64,000 nt of DNA from the NCBI GenBank assembly GCA_026929865.2, contig CM049418.1, forward strand, positions 2,660,001-2,724,000, in the 5' to 3' direction. The DNA comes from Hyperoplus lanceolatus (Eukaryota; Chordata; Actinopteri; Uranoscopiformes; Ammodytidae). The notes under the pieces are model-generated. The model saw only the letters and a list, made by a program, of their open reading frames with translations. It made no database searches and was not told the DNA's origin. Numbering within the stretch: the first letter of the stretch is position 1; every line of letters starts with the position of its first letter. The translations under genes and the position numbers were made by a program. Shown one piece after another: positions 1 through 64,000 of this stretch.

Positions 1-131
1 TCCGTACACTTCAGTGTTAATGGTCCGACGAACCTTGCATACCCAATCTATCGTTAAGTGGACAATATGTAGCATATACTTGTTGAGTATGTAGGAGGGA
101 GAATGTTAGTAGGGCTTTTCGAACACAACCC
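1..131. mobile_element. right part of a short DNA transposon (copy 1 of 2)
   Basis: It aligns with 41337-41465, including GGTCCGACGAA, a TTGAGTATG motif, GGAGGGAG and TTAGTAGGGCTTTT. The fuller copy shows terminal inverted repeats, so this is a fragment cut by the window edge. Confidence 0.6.
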
Positions 132-164
132 TAGCTTTCATTTACATTTTCTATGGATTTTTAT

Positions 165-378
165 TCATTGCAAATTTGCCTTTTTTAATTTTTAATTTTT
201 TGGCATTTTCAAGCTTTATTAGACAGTACAGAGTTGAAATGGGGAGACAGAGACAGAGAGAGGGGGGGGGATGACCTGTAGTAAAGGTCCACGGGTCGGA
301 CTTGAACCCGTGACCACTGCAACGAAGGCAGGAGCCGATATGGTACACGCTCTATCCACTACGCCACCGGAGCGCCCG
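165..378 (-). mobile_element. tRNA-derived SINE (family A)
   Basis: Read on the minus strand it starts GCGCTCCGGTGGCGTAGTGG, has a B-box-like GGTTCAAGTCC, then a CCCCATTTCAACTCTGTACT body and an A/T-rich tail. The same unit occurs at 2277-2455 and 14698-14896. Confidence 0.75.
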
Positions 379-506
379 CAAAATTGCCTTTTTTCAGATG
401 CATAAGTAGCGGAAGACGTGGCAGTGAGCAGCAGCCTAGTATGAGGTTTATATGAGAAACTCCATCCGTCCATCCATCATTCATGCTCTTGGTGTTGTCC
501 TGCAGG

Positions 507-508
<2 letters not shown>

Positions 509-577
<69 letters not shown>
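509..577. repeat. (AC)n microsatellite
   Basis: Uninterrupted AC dinucleotides. Confidence 0.99.
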
Positions 578-578
<1 letters not shown>

Positions 579-811
579 CTCCTCCTCAAATCTGTATCAT
601 TTCCAAGCGTGGGGCACTCGCTAAATTAGATGTATTTACATCCTTTGTTGCCCTGCAATGCACTTTGCGAGCAACCTGCTTTTTGTTAAAAGCACTTTGT
701 CGATAAATTTGACTTCCCCCGACACTCAATATTGAGTCCATTAAGCCCGCAGAGCCATGGGGCTACTCACAGCAAAGGGGCCACTGGTTCCAGTAAGGTA
801 TATCTGTGAGG

Positions 812-1055
<244 letters not shown>

Positions 1056-1215
1056 CTCGTTAGCTTGCATCATCATAGGTAACCCTGCCACGTGTAATGC
1101 CATTAGGGGGGATTTGGCATCTGATAGTTGAGTAATGAGATTAGCTTAACGGTAAATCTTCAGGACCAGAAGAACTGTAGGTCTTCCCCACTCAGAAGGA
1201 AGACAGTTAGGGTTA

Positions 1216-1216
<1 letters not shown>

Positions 1217-1263
<47 letters not shown>
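1217..1263. repeat. (AC)n microsatellite
   Basis: Pure AC run. Confidence 0.98.
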
Positions 1264-1264
<1 letters not shown>

Positions 1265-1727
1265 CCAACCCGCCTTTTTCCACATGACGAAATGCAAGTC
1301 ATCCCTTTGTCATGGCCGAATGCCATCTGATGTGTATGCTGCTTCGTTTTGGATTTGCTTTAACAGGACATAATATTTCTCCTATACAACCATCTTTCAA
1401 CATTATTTTTTTACTGTAATACTCTGAACCAAAAATCTCAACTTCTAAAGCACTTACATCAACCAAACTTTCCATGATCATTCTTAGCACTATTCTGAAG
1501 GTTATTACAGAAAGAATTGTTCGCATGTTGTTAATTGTATGATTTATGACACATTTTGGTCTTAAAGACATAGTAAAAATGTATTTTGAAGACATGTACA
1601 TACTATTTCTGGGAGGTTTAAACCACCCAGGTTGCCGTCTCAACTCCTCACAGCTGCAGAATCATGGCGTGAAATGTTTGTGTGAATGTGGGTTCTTCGG
1701 TTTCGGAAAGTTTTAGAAAAGGTTGTG

Positions 1728-1861
<134 letters not shown>

Positions 1862-2276
1862 AAAGATATTTACCCATCCCATAAGCAATTCTGACAGAGA
1901 AAACCGTCAAACCGTCCCTCTGAATGTCCAAATTTCTAATGTGTGAAAACTTTTAAATTAAATTTTTTTGGGCCAACAACACTGGAGCATTTTCAGAGTA
2001 GGTGCATTCTTCCTTTTACGTTCGCAAGCTCAACTTCTGTTCCTTTTCTTCTCTTTCCCCCCTGAAGACATAGGACATATTGCCAAAAAACAAACGCACA
2101 AGACATGTGCATGCTTGCTACAAACTGTACTGTACATCATCAGAAAACCTTATTCTGCCTCAACTTAGCCTTACAGAGGACAGCTCCCTTTGTATTTGTG
2201 GTTACTGGATTTGCCTCTTAATTTTTCCTTGTTTTATCTTCTTGTACATTAATTATGTTCTGTTAGTGATTTGATT

Positions 2277-2455
2277 TTGGCGTAGTGGATAGAGCGTGTA
2301 CCATATTGGCTCCGGCCTTCGTTGCAGTGGTCGTGGGTTCAAATCTGACCTGTGGACTTTTACTGCAGGTCATCCCCCCTCTCTCTCTGTCTCCCCATTT
2401 CAACTCTGTACTATCTAATAAAGCGTGAAAATGCCAAAAAATAATAAATTAAAAA
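2277..2455 (+). mobile_element. tRNA-derived SINE (family A)
   Basis: GGCGTAGTGGATAGAGCGTG is followed by a B-box-like GGTTCAAATCT, the CCCCATTTCAACTCTGTACT body, TAATAAAGC and an A-rich tail. Opposite orientation to the copy at 165-378. Confidence 0.75.
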
Positions 2456-2626
2456 AAGAAGAGCCAATACACTTGTATATTGGAACAGGTGACTCATCTC
2501 CTCTCAGCTTGGCAGAAGAACAATCCCGAGTGAGAACTTTGACACGGTAATCGTTTAGCAGCCAGCGCTTATGCTCCAGGCTATTACAGAGATTACTGTC
2601 ATGCAGATTTGGGACGGGGGCCAGCC

Positions 2627-3031
2627 GGGGCCTATCTGTACTACATGGTATTCTCAGCATTTATTAGCAGCATCCAACCAACCCTGCATGGTGAAACCAC
2701 ATAATGGCAAGATTTATATTATGATACATGCTTTAAAATAAATAAGTAAATAAAGGCTATATTTTGGTTAAACCTAATTTAAAAAGCACTATAGCCTACA
2801 TCAGGGCCTTTATCTGTACTTCATGGTATTCTCAGCATTTATTAGCACTCAACCAACCGGTGTTGAAACCTGATACATGCCCCGTATAGTAGAACATACC
2901 ACAAGCATGAGGCCACATGTGTTGACCTACATATTGAAAAGATGTATATTATGAGACATGCTTTTAAAAAATTATATATATAGGCTATATTATGGGTTAA
3001 AACTAAGTTAAAAAGCACAATAGCCTACATC
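2627..3031. repeat. imperfect tandem duplication, unit about 175-230 bp
   Basis: Two units share GGTATTCTCAGCATTTATTA and the later AAAAAGCACWATAGCCTACAT stretch. The first covers about 2627-2801 and the second about 2803-3031; the second has roughly 50 extra bases. No coding potential. Confidence 0.7.
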
Positions 3032-4189
3032 TATTGGGATGCTGTTTAGGATCCATTGTGTAGGTAATTTTAATGTTTGTGACTGAAAAAATACACATAG
3101 CCTACATGCTTAAAAAAATACAGCAAAAAAAATGCATACCCAAATTCACAGGTTTTAGTCTAAAATAGTATCATATCTTCAAATGCATGCCACAGTCAAA
3201 CATGGTGGGTACATTGTTTTGGGTTATTTATTATTATGTGTGAAGTGACCGCCACCACCTAACTCCGCCCGCCCCTCTTTCCCTGCAAAGGTACAAGCCG
3301 CGGTACAAAACGAGCACCCATCCCGAATTAAAAACAATCCCTAGCTCGTAAAGCTGTTTCGTCAAGTTGGCGGGAGTGAGCAGAGATGATAACAGCTATG
3401 AGATGATTCTGCTTCGACAATTAAAGTAACAAAAATGCAGGAATTATTTGGATATGTTTTAATCCCTGGAAAAAGGCCCTATTATTAACACATATAGAAC
3501 TACTCTGTAAGCTAATATACAATATTTAAACCTGGTGTTATATATGCTTTAGTTTACAATTAATATTACCAACCTTTGAGCTGTTAGGGAGGGTGGACAC
3601 AATAATGGGAAAAGCCCATGCATTTGATTTCCTTATTCGCCAAGGCATCCTGAAAGTTTGCCCGGCAATGCACTTGATTCTGATTCTGTTTAATTTCAAG
3701 AAGCAATCACAGATGTTTACACACAAACTTCAATGCACCTCCTGTAGGCTACATGTTCTTATTTGCAAATTAATATAAATACAACATTTACACATTCACT
3801 GTGCTGCCAAAATATTGTTTTTATATAGCCCTACAAAATGTAGGCTACTTCACTTCTGTCTACTTTAATATTTTTATTTTACTACTGTATATTAGTTATA
3901 GGCCTATATCTTTATGTAGGCCCTATATGCTGTTCCTATTTATACTAAGCGCCTCCACGATTGTTGCTAAATGTCACTGTGCCTAACAATAAAAAGGGAT
4001 TCTGATTTAGATTTTTATAATCTTTTAAATTTCACAAATCCTTGATAATAAATCTCCTATACAATGAACATATAACAAATGCATAACATGGAAACAATGG
4101 CATGAAATGAAACATTTATTTTGTTATAGAGAAAACCACTCACCAACCCAAACCGCTCAATTGACACATTTTATTTTGAAACAACTCAC
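3032..4189. other. upstream flank, no gene seen
   Basis: AT-rich DNA apart from a short GC-rich patch near 3250-3310 (CCGCCCGCCCC, CCGCGG) that could be regulatory. No domain, conserved ORF or RNA gene recognised. Confidence 0.5.
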
Positions 4190-5176
4190 CAGAAATGGTA
4201 CCTACGAAGTTGGCGGGCTTGACGTGGACGGTGACGCCATCTTGAAATCGTCCCGAGCAGAGCAGAGAGAGGAGGCGAGGAGGAGACGGACTTGGGGTTG
4301 AAGAAAAAAGAATAACAGCTCGTCCTGAACGCTAAACCTCGATATCTACGTTAGCTCCACGGATATTACCGCCATTTTAAGATTGTTATTAGACGTTATT
4401 GCTCTCATATAATAGAGTAAAAGGCTTTTTAACGGCAGTTATTTGGTCGTTGTGGGCCGTTTGTCACAGTTTGGTTTGGAAGAGAGAAGAAGCCTCGGTC
4501 CTTATAGCGGTTGGAAACTGTTGGAGCCGTTGGACTAAATTGGACAAAAACCTAGCTTACAACACCGGAATACAACAACAGTAATATCATTTTTTAACCT
4601 TCTGTGTCCTTTACAGAGGGTTGGGAATGTTAATGTAAGCGACGGAGGTCCTTGAGGTGAAGTTTTGATTTGGAAGAGATTGCCTGGAGAGATTGGAGAG
4701 ACAGCGGAGTGCGCTTGATTTGCAGTCCGATGGATGAGCGCCCTGCCTGGCTGTGGCTTGGCTCAGTGCTCCGCTGCTTTGCTGGAGGGTTGAACAGGTT
4801 GCTCAGGTGAACGCATCTGCCCATGACAATGCTGCTGAAGACCTGCTGGCAAGTATTTTTTGACAGCTCCAGCGTACTGAATTTAAAAGCCAACAAGTCG
4901 CCCTCCATTTCTTCTCTGTAAACCCTTGGAAATATCACCCGTTCCTCTTCCCTACCTTCTTGTCTTTGTGACATTACCCTGGAATATTTTGGATAGTATT
5001 AGGCTCCAAATGTCATTTTTGCAGAGACAGTGCTCTATGGAGGAGCAAGACTTTTAAGTTGACTGATTATTTTATTTTTGTATTTTTTTTTTAGTTTTTT
5101 GAAAATATTTTTGTTTGATTTTTTTTCTCCAATTTTTTTTTCTCTTTCTAGTCAGAGGGTCATACTCGGATGGAAA
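4190..5176 (+). promoter_or_regulatory. acvr2a: probable promoter and 5' UTR of acvr2a
   Basis: This stretch upstream of the first coding exon is richer in CG dinucleotides than its surroundings (for example about 4205-4350 and 4480-4520) and carries purine-rich GGAGGCGAGGAGGAG-like sequence typical of a 5' UTR. No TATA box is evident. The transcription start cannot be placed. A strong polypyrimidine tract followed by AG at 5150-5151 could be a splice acceptor, so part of this region may be a 5' UTR intron; GAGGTGAAG near 4651-4659 is one possible donor. A GC-box-like CCGCCCGCCCC lies further upstream near 3266 and may mark another promoter element. Boundaries are inference. Confidence 0.5.
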
Positions 5177-57644
<52,468 letters not shown>

Positions 57645-58700
57645 TCCAGACAATGGATCTACACACACGGAGGTGAAGCCGACCCTGGTTGGTTGGCAGA
57701 GAAGTGTTGAAATTTGAGTTTTTTATTTTTAAGTTTTTTCGGTTTTTCCTTGTAAGTGCGGGCCGCTACTCGCGTTCAGGAAAAACACACCGGCGCCCAT
57801 CTCACCACGTCAGTCGATATCCACCTCATTTTGATGTGCGCGTGTGTGTGCCTGAGGATTTTAAACATTTTACCGGGTAAAAGTTCAAGTTTGAAAACTC
57901 TCTTGTCCGGAGACAAACAATTCAGGATTTTACGACGACTTTGAAAAACGTCTTGGAGTGAAAGCGCTTGTGACGAACACTTTTATCATGTATTGTTTTT
58001 ATACACACACACTCGCAGAGGAGGAAGACCCGTTCTGATGGTTTTCTAAGGAGAGAAGGACATCAGACGACAGTGATGTTTCTCAGAACTCTCAGTGAAT
58101 TTTAGTGTAAAAAAAAAACTTCAAAACTGAAAAAATAACGAAAAAGACGCCAAGAGCCCGATGCTCCGGATACATTTTGCTGTTTTTTCTCGTGTGTGTT
58201 TTTTTGTTTTGTTGAAGAAACAACTATCGTTCTGCCAATAAGCAACGGCTTCTGAATGTTCATAGTGTAATGCTGCTGTACATAGTGTATTATGGACCCA
58301 GACAAACTTGGTAATCAAGCTCATTTTGAATGGGATTGAGGGGGGGTTGGGGGAATGAATGGGTGAGGGAGATAGGGGTTCATTTTCAAGCATTACGACG
58401 ATAAAAAAAAAACCATAAACCTCCTTCAACCAGGTATACCTCACTTCAGACGGACACAGTTTAAATTCAGTCCCTCTCCCTGTTCACAGTCATAGCTCAA
58501 ACTATCACCACCTTCGATATCCAAACAGTCTACTTTCGGCCATGACACTTCTTCATGGATATTTTAGTCCGCAAAAAAACTACAGTACATAAACATGGCC
58601 AAACACACCATTTAAATACAAGTGTTTCTCCCTTTCTTAGGGAAACGTTTAGTTCGATTTATGACTGAATCAATGAATCAATAACTGCTATTTTATTTTT
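57645..58700 (+). other. acvr2a: 3' UTR of acvr2a (proximal part; end not defined)
   Basis: This follows the stop codon with no repeat I recognise until about 59.2 kb. It contains the Pumilio-type element TGTACATA at 58277-58284. No AATAAA is seen close to the stop; the nearest candidates are at 60968 and 63434, so the 3' UTR could be several kilobases long or use a variant signal. The end is unknown. Confidence 0.6.
58277..58284 (+). promoter_or_regulatory. Pumilio-type recognition element
   Basis: TGTACATA matches the UGUANAUA consensus bound by PUM proteins, which usually repress or destabilise mRNA. It lies 633 nt after the stop, in the probable 3' UTR. An eight-base match alone is weak evidence. 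Confidence 0.35.
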
Positions 58701-59276
58701 CCGATTCTTTTGTTTTGTTATATTATTTTATTTTCTGAGATTTCTTCTAATAATGGGAAAAGAGAAAAAGCAAAACGCCCTGTGAAAAAAGTTGTTGTTT
58801 AAAGTTTGAAAATGATTTTTCCGTTTTTGGTTTGCCGTGTAAAACTGTACAACGGAGTAATAATAATATCTATTGCTGAAAAAAAGCCTAATGTTTTGAC
58901 CGTGAGATCTGATTATACAGAATATGTATTTTATCTCCCTCTCTGGATTAGCGCTGGGTACCAATTAATAATACTGTTAAAATTTGGTATCCGTTCCAAT
59001 TTAGGTTTGAAAAAAAAAAAACTTTCAAAATCATCTTGAAGTTAAAACCACCAAAAGAAAAGTTTTCAAAATAATTTAGAAAATCAAACCATGTTCCTCT
59101 TGTTCTTATTATATTATAAAATCAAATCAAAAATGTGGCGTTATCAAATTCGTAGTGCGCTTTTCTTTATTTAATTTTTTATTCTTTTTAAGAATTTCTT
59201 GGGAGGTAGTGGTACCCAGCCCTACTTTGGAATCAACCTGTATTTAGCTGAGCCAGCTTTGCTTTTTATTTGATTT

Positions 59277-59279
<3 letters not shown>

Positions 59280-59344
<65 letters not shown>

Positions 59345-59351
59345 ACACACT
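59280..59351. repeat. (CA)n microsatellite
   Basis: CA run with a TC break near 59340, downstream of the gene. Confidence 0.97.
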
Positions 59352-59774
59352 TGATTTACTATCAAGACTTTTCTGCTCTCTTTTGATACACCTCAGGAAT
59401 CTTTGCTATACTCACACACCACGTCCTCACAACGTCTGTCCCAAACTGGAATACCTCCTATCGCTCTACCGCTACCTTGCTGGATTCTTCACCTCATTTC
59501 TCCACTTGTACTCGCTTTAGCCGTGCTGTCATACTCATATAACAAACCCCGCATTCCAAATTACATACTTTTTATTTTTACCATACTACATAGATACCAA
59601 ATCATCTTGGTTACATACTACAAGTTAACTGGATTTACTAAAACAATTACAAATTGGATGTACTGGCTGGCATACTAAATACTAGTATTGAATTATAATT
59701 ATTATCTTTAATTTTTGATTGATACATATGCCTAAATCTTTTCAGATGCTTACTATCAAATGCCAAAGTCACAG

Positions 59775-60131
59775 TCAGTGCGTTTACATGCAGACTCATA
59801 ATCGGATAACTAAACGAATAAGACCTCAACAGGACTTTTAAACTGCATGTAAACACCTTTATCCGATCTACTTCGGACACAAATCGGCACAATAACGGAC
59901 AAGAGAAGTCGGATAAGAACACCTAGATAATTCGTTCATTGTCGGCTTTCTCTCTGCATGTATACAGGGATCGGATATCGCATATCGGACTTCTCGTTCT
60001 GTGCTTGTGTGCCTGCGCGTGATAGGCTACACCATGGGTTATTGACGGAAGGGAACCGGTCCGTTCGAGTGTCTTGTTCGATATATTTGATAATCCAATC
60101 TAGTTGTGCCATGGAAACGCACTGATAGTGG
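59775..60131. mobile_element. MITE with GTGCGTTTACATG-type inverted ends
   Basis: CAGTGCGTTTACATGCAG at the left is mirrored by CATGGAAACGCACTGA at the right. The interior has repeated ATCGGATA/TCGGAC motifs in both orientations, so it is partly self-complementary. No ORF. Confidence 0.6.
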
Positions 60132-61415
60132 GCCAGTTACAGCAGCTTTAGCTGTGAGAGCTGGTTAGTTTTTCCAGTGTTTCCACTTTGGTTAAGGCAA
60201 CTGTTGCCCAAATGTATTTACTCGACATCTCCACAAGCAAGCCAAAATAGCTCTTAGCTGTGTATCGGGTTGACTCGTTTTTGAGATTTTTCCTTAGCCT
60301 TAGTGTCAATACTTTCTCTTTAACTACTACAGATTGGTGCCAGACATTATGGGTCATTTCTATTGAGTTTTTTTGCTCTTGACAACTTGCTGATATACAG
60401 ACAATTAGACACAACCTACTCTAAGTAAATTGAACAATACACTGCCAGTAAGTTTAATATTGCTCACACATACACACACACACACACACACGGGCTTAAA
60501 TTTACCAAACGATAGCACGGCTAACAAACTGCATTTGGATAAATTGAGATGGAAAAAATCATGTCATTCTCTCTCTCTCTCATCCCCGGTGCCATTTCTA
60601 CGTCCACACACAGTATAAGTTTAAGTCTAGATGTCAGGCAAAACGGATGTAACTGTCATTGTTGTCAAGGCGACAAAGACATTTTTTTTTTGTATTTTAT
60701 TTCATCGAAACACTGGTGCCGGCAGATCTCTCCTCAAAGCTTTGGGACGGTTTCACAGGCAAGGTTTGAAATTTGAGCTTTTGTTTTGAAAATCTAATTT
60801 TTTTGCAGTTAGAAATATTTGAAAAAAATCTACCAAACCATTTTACATTCAGGGCAATACGTTATTATTATGCTTTTATTTTGACATGCTAATAGGCCTC
60901 AGCATTGTAAGCAAATGCCGTACTGAAGTGCTATGAGTCGAGTAAAACAATTGAGTCGTTTGTGGACAATAAATAAGCATATTATTAAATTTGAGAACTT
61001 ACATTAACCACAATATTTTGCGTTGCATTTTTTTTTAAATTTGCAGACTTTGCCAGGCCAAAACTGCTTGATATTAACACTTGATCATACAGAAAAAAAT
61101 GCCACTTTTCACCAAATAGCTAAACGATTTATTAAGTAAAAGATCCTAAGAGTTAAGACACTATAGTTTCTTGAGCTATGAAAAGTATGTTCTAGTTTGA
61201 ATTATTGCAGCACATAAGACTAACAGCAAGAACACCGCAAACCTGAAGGAAGTCGAAGCCATCATCTCATTTACCAACTGTAGCAGGAGTTTGATATTTG
61301 TCAATCACTATCTCTTCCTTTTCGCTGACTTTCAAAACAACAGCAATTTTAACCAAGGTCCTCATGTAAGCTCAAGCAGAACAGCAAGCTCCCTTAACTA
61401 AGTCCTACCTTCTTC
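60132..61415. other. downstream flank, nothing recognised
   Basis: AT-rich DNA with a short CA run near 60465-60491 and no supported gene. It may be part of a long 3' UTR. Confidence 0.4.
60968..60973 (+). terminator. candidate polyadenylation signal
   Basis: AATAAA lies about 3.3 kb after the stop, in AT-rich DNA. It could serve acvr2a, but the downstream U-rich context is ordinary and chance matches are frequent here. Confidence 0.2.
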
Positions 61416-61419
61416 TTCG

Positions 61420-61862
61420 AGTCCGTTGCAATCTTCAGATGTTGTTCTGCCAGTATCTGGTGCAGGTCACAGCTGATGGGGTCGGTTCAGCCAGGTCCTG
61501 GGGGCTGCACTGGGGGGCGTGATCACACTGCAGTAGGTGGGACATTGTTTATACTGCTCCACAGCTGCATCCGTCTTCTGGCTGGTAGCCCCATGCTTTC
61601 AGAAGTGACTTGCATCTCCCCTGCTCCACTCGTAGCCTGTTGAGAGTCTTCCAGGTTGGCCATGGGAGGTTGTGCCCGCTGGCGAGGCATTCTGTTGGGG
61701 TGATTCCTCTCTCCATCCAGTCATGGGCTTGTGTGTAGAGCTGGTTCCATTCATCTTTCCAGATGTTGGTCCTTGCTGTTTCTTTGGTTGTCTGGAGAGG
61801 TGGGACTGTAGTACTACCTCACTCGCAGGGATTCCTTTTGGCCAGACAGTATGGCAGATCAT
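61420..61862 (-). pseudogene. decayed LINE C-terminal fragment
   Basis: Read on the minus strand, the frame through about 61650-61490 gives KTLNRLRVEQGRCKSLLKAW, then CSCGAV, a stop codon, TMSHLLQCDHA. The WxxLNRLRxxxGRC, CxCG and QTMxHLLxC layout is typical of the C-terminal zinc-knuckle region of non-LTR retrotransposon polyproteins. It is short and broken by a stop codon. Confidence 0.6.
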
Positions 61863-62113
61863 TAACAGAAGATTAAATATTAAAAGTCCAAATTCCTAAA
61901 ATAAAATAATTTAAAAAATAAAAAATAAATTGAAATTAAAACGGGGGAAAAATTTTAGTTTGAAGATTTTTTTTCTTGCAGTAAAATCCCATTTCTCCCC
62001 AAATGTTTTAGCATGAGTTAAAATGCTAAAAACAAGTTTAATATTTGTTTCGTTTTTGCTACATAACTGTACAAGAGGGTACTTATCTCAATATCTCATA
62101 TAAAAAACGTTAA

Positions 62114-62715
62114 AGAGGACCTATGATGCTTTTTGACTTTTATGACCTATAAACGTTGTTATGATGATTCATAGTCATGCTTAACCATACTAAATTATCA
62201 AATAATGACTTACATGCATTTCGACGTATTCCCTGCTGACCGTCTGGGGTGTCTGTGCAGAGCACTAAACACTATTCTAGCCAGTCGAGAATTCACGGTC
62301 TACCCTTTCATAATTTGTGACGTCGCATAAAACTTTATGAAGCAACCACGCGGATGTTTCCATGTATGGTAATGCTGTCACTTCCCTGTTCGCGTCTGCC
62401 TCGCGCCCTTATAGGTCCATGCTCGCGCTTCCCGCCACTGAAAGTGTTCCGGAAGGAAGGTAACCAATCACAACGGAGTGGGGTTTGCAGGAGGGGGGGG
62501 GACGGGAGCGGAGATCGCCGAAGCACAGGCGGAGGGAGCGGAGATGCCCGAAGCACACACACTCAAGTGTTGACAGGACGTGCTGGATCGCCAAAATAAG
62601 AGAAAGAGCTTCCCGAAAATCTACATAGTTTTTTGTGATGTGATTCGTGTCAGGTTGCTCTATAGCAGTGTAAAACAAGAAATTAAGACCAGAAAAGTAG
62701 TATAATAGGTCCTCT
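62114..62715. mobile_element. 602-bp TTAA-flanked MITE
   Basis: TTAA at 62110-62113 and 62716-62719 flanks inverted ends AGAGGACCTATGATGC and ATAATAGGTCCTCT. This is a fourth unrelated TTAA-type end in the window. The interior near 62380-62560 is GC-rich. Confidence 0.75.
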
Positions 62716-62719
62716 TTAA

Positions 62720-64000
62720 GGAAAAAATCCCCACTATACTTCTTTTTTTTGTCCCCAAGTTTGTATTTGAGCGGCCCGAGGACATATTTAAAACCACCTT
62801 TAAATGTTGGACGGTTACCTCCCCAAATAGAGAAATAATAATAACTTTTTAATTTCTTAATTGTTTTTTTAAGTGATAGAGTTGACAAACCAAGTAGCCA
62901 CAGCAAAAAATAAATAAGAAATGAATCCTAATACTGTCTGTCTGTAGGTGTTGGAATATGTTCAGTTTTGTGACAAGCTCAATTATAAACTTGCACTTGT
63001 GAAACCGACCCAAACTAACAAACACCATTCAGGGAATCAGAACTATGCTTTTCTAAGTTTTTCTCGCGAGTTATATGCAACCAGTGCCGCAAACTATAAA
63101 ACCCTACACTTCGTTAGGACCCGCTGCAGGAGTATTCAATACACACACACAAATAACTTGTAGCATTTTAATTTCTTTTTTTTTTTAAATATATATCCGT
63201 GACCTTTGCATATTGATATGTTGTATTTATTTTTTGATTTACAGGCCTACGGTTTTTTCGGGGGTTATCGGAGCTCAGGTGCAACTCATAATAATGTTTG
63301 TAAAGAGTTGCTGCCACGATTCACGGATGTTGTTGTTTTGGGGTTTGGGAGGGAGGGGAGGGAGGGAGGGACATCCTAAAGGTTTTTGGTTATAATTCAG
63401 TAAATTCTTTCATTTTGTTCAAAAAGAAAAGATAATAAACTGTAAACGTGCTTCTTTCTATTCAGTCTATGATGGACATAAAACGGCCGAGAATGAATGT
63501 TCAAATCTTCTGACTCCTGGATTCCGAGTATTGTGTGTACTTTGATGGATTGAGCCCGGCCCTGTGTAACTTTAGAGGGCTTTGCGTTTGGCTGGTTTCG
63601 TGTGATTGTGCCCTGTCGACGTGGGAAATAGTAAAAAAAAAAAAAAAAAAAAATCAACGCGCTCCGAGATCCCATTCATACAACAGCTGAAGACTTGAAC
63701 CACTAACTACTTTATTAAGGCATAGCAGACCGGGAAAATGAACCAAAATATTTGATTTTGTGCATTTTTTTATGGTAAAATGTAACCCTAAATATACCAA
63801 CATCTGCGTATTGCCGTAGTTTCTTTGGACAAAATTCAAATCACGTTGCAGAGCCTAAATTTCCACTATACACTCTCAAAAGATCTTGAAATCTGTGCTT
63901 AACCTCTCAAGTTCTGTATGAATGGGTTCTCTTGGCATATTGGCTTTACCGTTTTCTATCTCAACTTTTCTCCAGCCCAGCACCTCACATTGCTGTGCAT
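62720..64000. other. downstream flank, no gene supported
   Basis: Contains a candidate poly(A) signal at 63434 and a poly(A) run at 63632-63652. A short minus-strand open frame enters from the right edge (about 42 codons, ending near 63874) but matches nothing I know. Confidence 0.4.
63434..63439 (+). terminator. candidate polyadenylation signal
   Basis: AATAAA preceded by T-rich sequence and followed by GT/T-rich sequence (CGTGCTTCTTTCT), a better poly(A) context than other matches downstream of the gene. Using it would make a 5.8-kb 3' UTR carrying several transposon remnants, so it may belong to nothing. Confidence 0.25.

Noticed and set aside
165..378. tRNA gene
   Set aside because: A- and B-box-like sequences are present, but the cloverleaf is not maintained and the unit continues into a SINE body and A-rich tail repeated elsewhere in the window.
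61599..61862. 87-codon minus-strand ORF as a cellular gene
   Set aside because: An overlapping frame shows non-LTR retrotransposon C-terminal motifs with a stop codon, so the region is LINE debris.

Overview
The window is vertebrate nuclear DNA, most likely from a ray-finned (teleost) fish. It has GT-AG introns, AT-rich non-coding DNA, very abundant CA/GT microsatellites, and many copies of tRNA-derived SINEs, a LINE reverse transcriptase and short DNA transposons of fish type. The species cannot be named from the sequence.

One protein-coding gene dominates: acvr2a, the activin type IIA receptor, on the + strand. All coding exons are here, from the ATG at 5177 to the TGA at 57644. Eleven constitutive exons give 521 codons with intact splice sites and phases. 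A further in-frame 24-nt microexon (44576-44599) would raise this to 529. The protein has a signal peptide, a ten-cysteine ligand-binding domain, one membrane span, a serine/threonine kinase domain and a C-terminal ESSL PDZ ligand.

Layout: 1-4190 is upstream flank with microsatellites and SINEs. 4190-5176 is the likely promoter and 5' UTR. 5232-29350 is a 24-kb first intron full of repeats. 29559-36334 is intron 2 and holds a nested transposon stack: a SINE split by a hAT-like element that carries a LINE, itself split by a TTAA-flanked MITE. 36335-50316 holds exons 3 and 4, the microexon and their introns. 50317-57644 is the compact kinase half. 57645-64000 is 3' UTR and downstream flank with further transposon remnants.

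The strongest points for a second look are: the juxtamembrane microexon with neural-type splicing motifs; a 90-codon out-of-frame ORF starting 7 nt before the receptor ATG and running across exons 1 and 2; a ghost copy of the exon 4 acceptor; a (TG)n tract in place of the polypyrimidine tract of exon 10; and an 11-copy palindromic MITE family. No CRISPR, operon, prokaryotic or viral feature was seen, and no second cellular gene could be supported.
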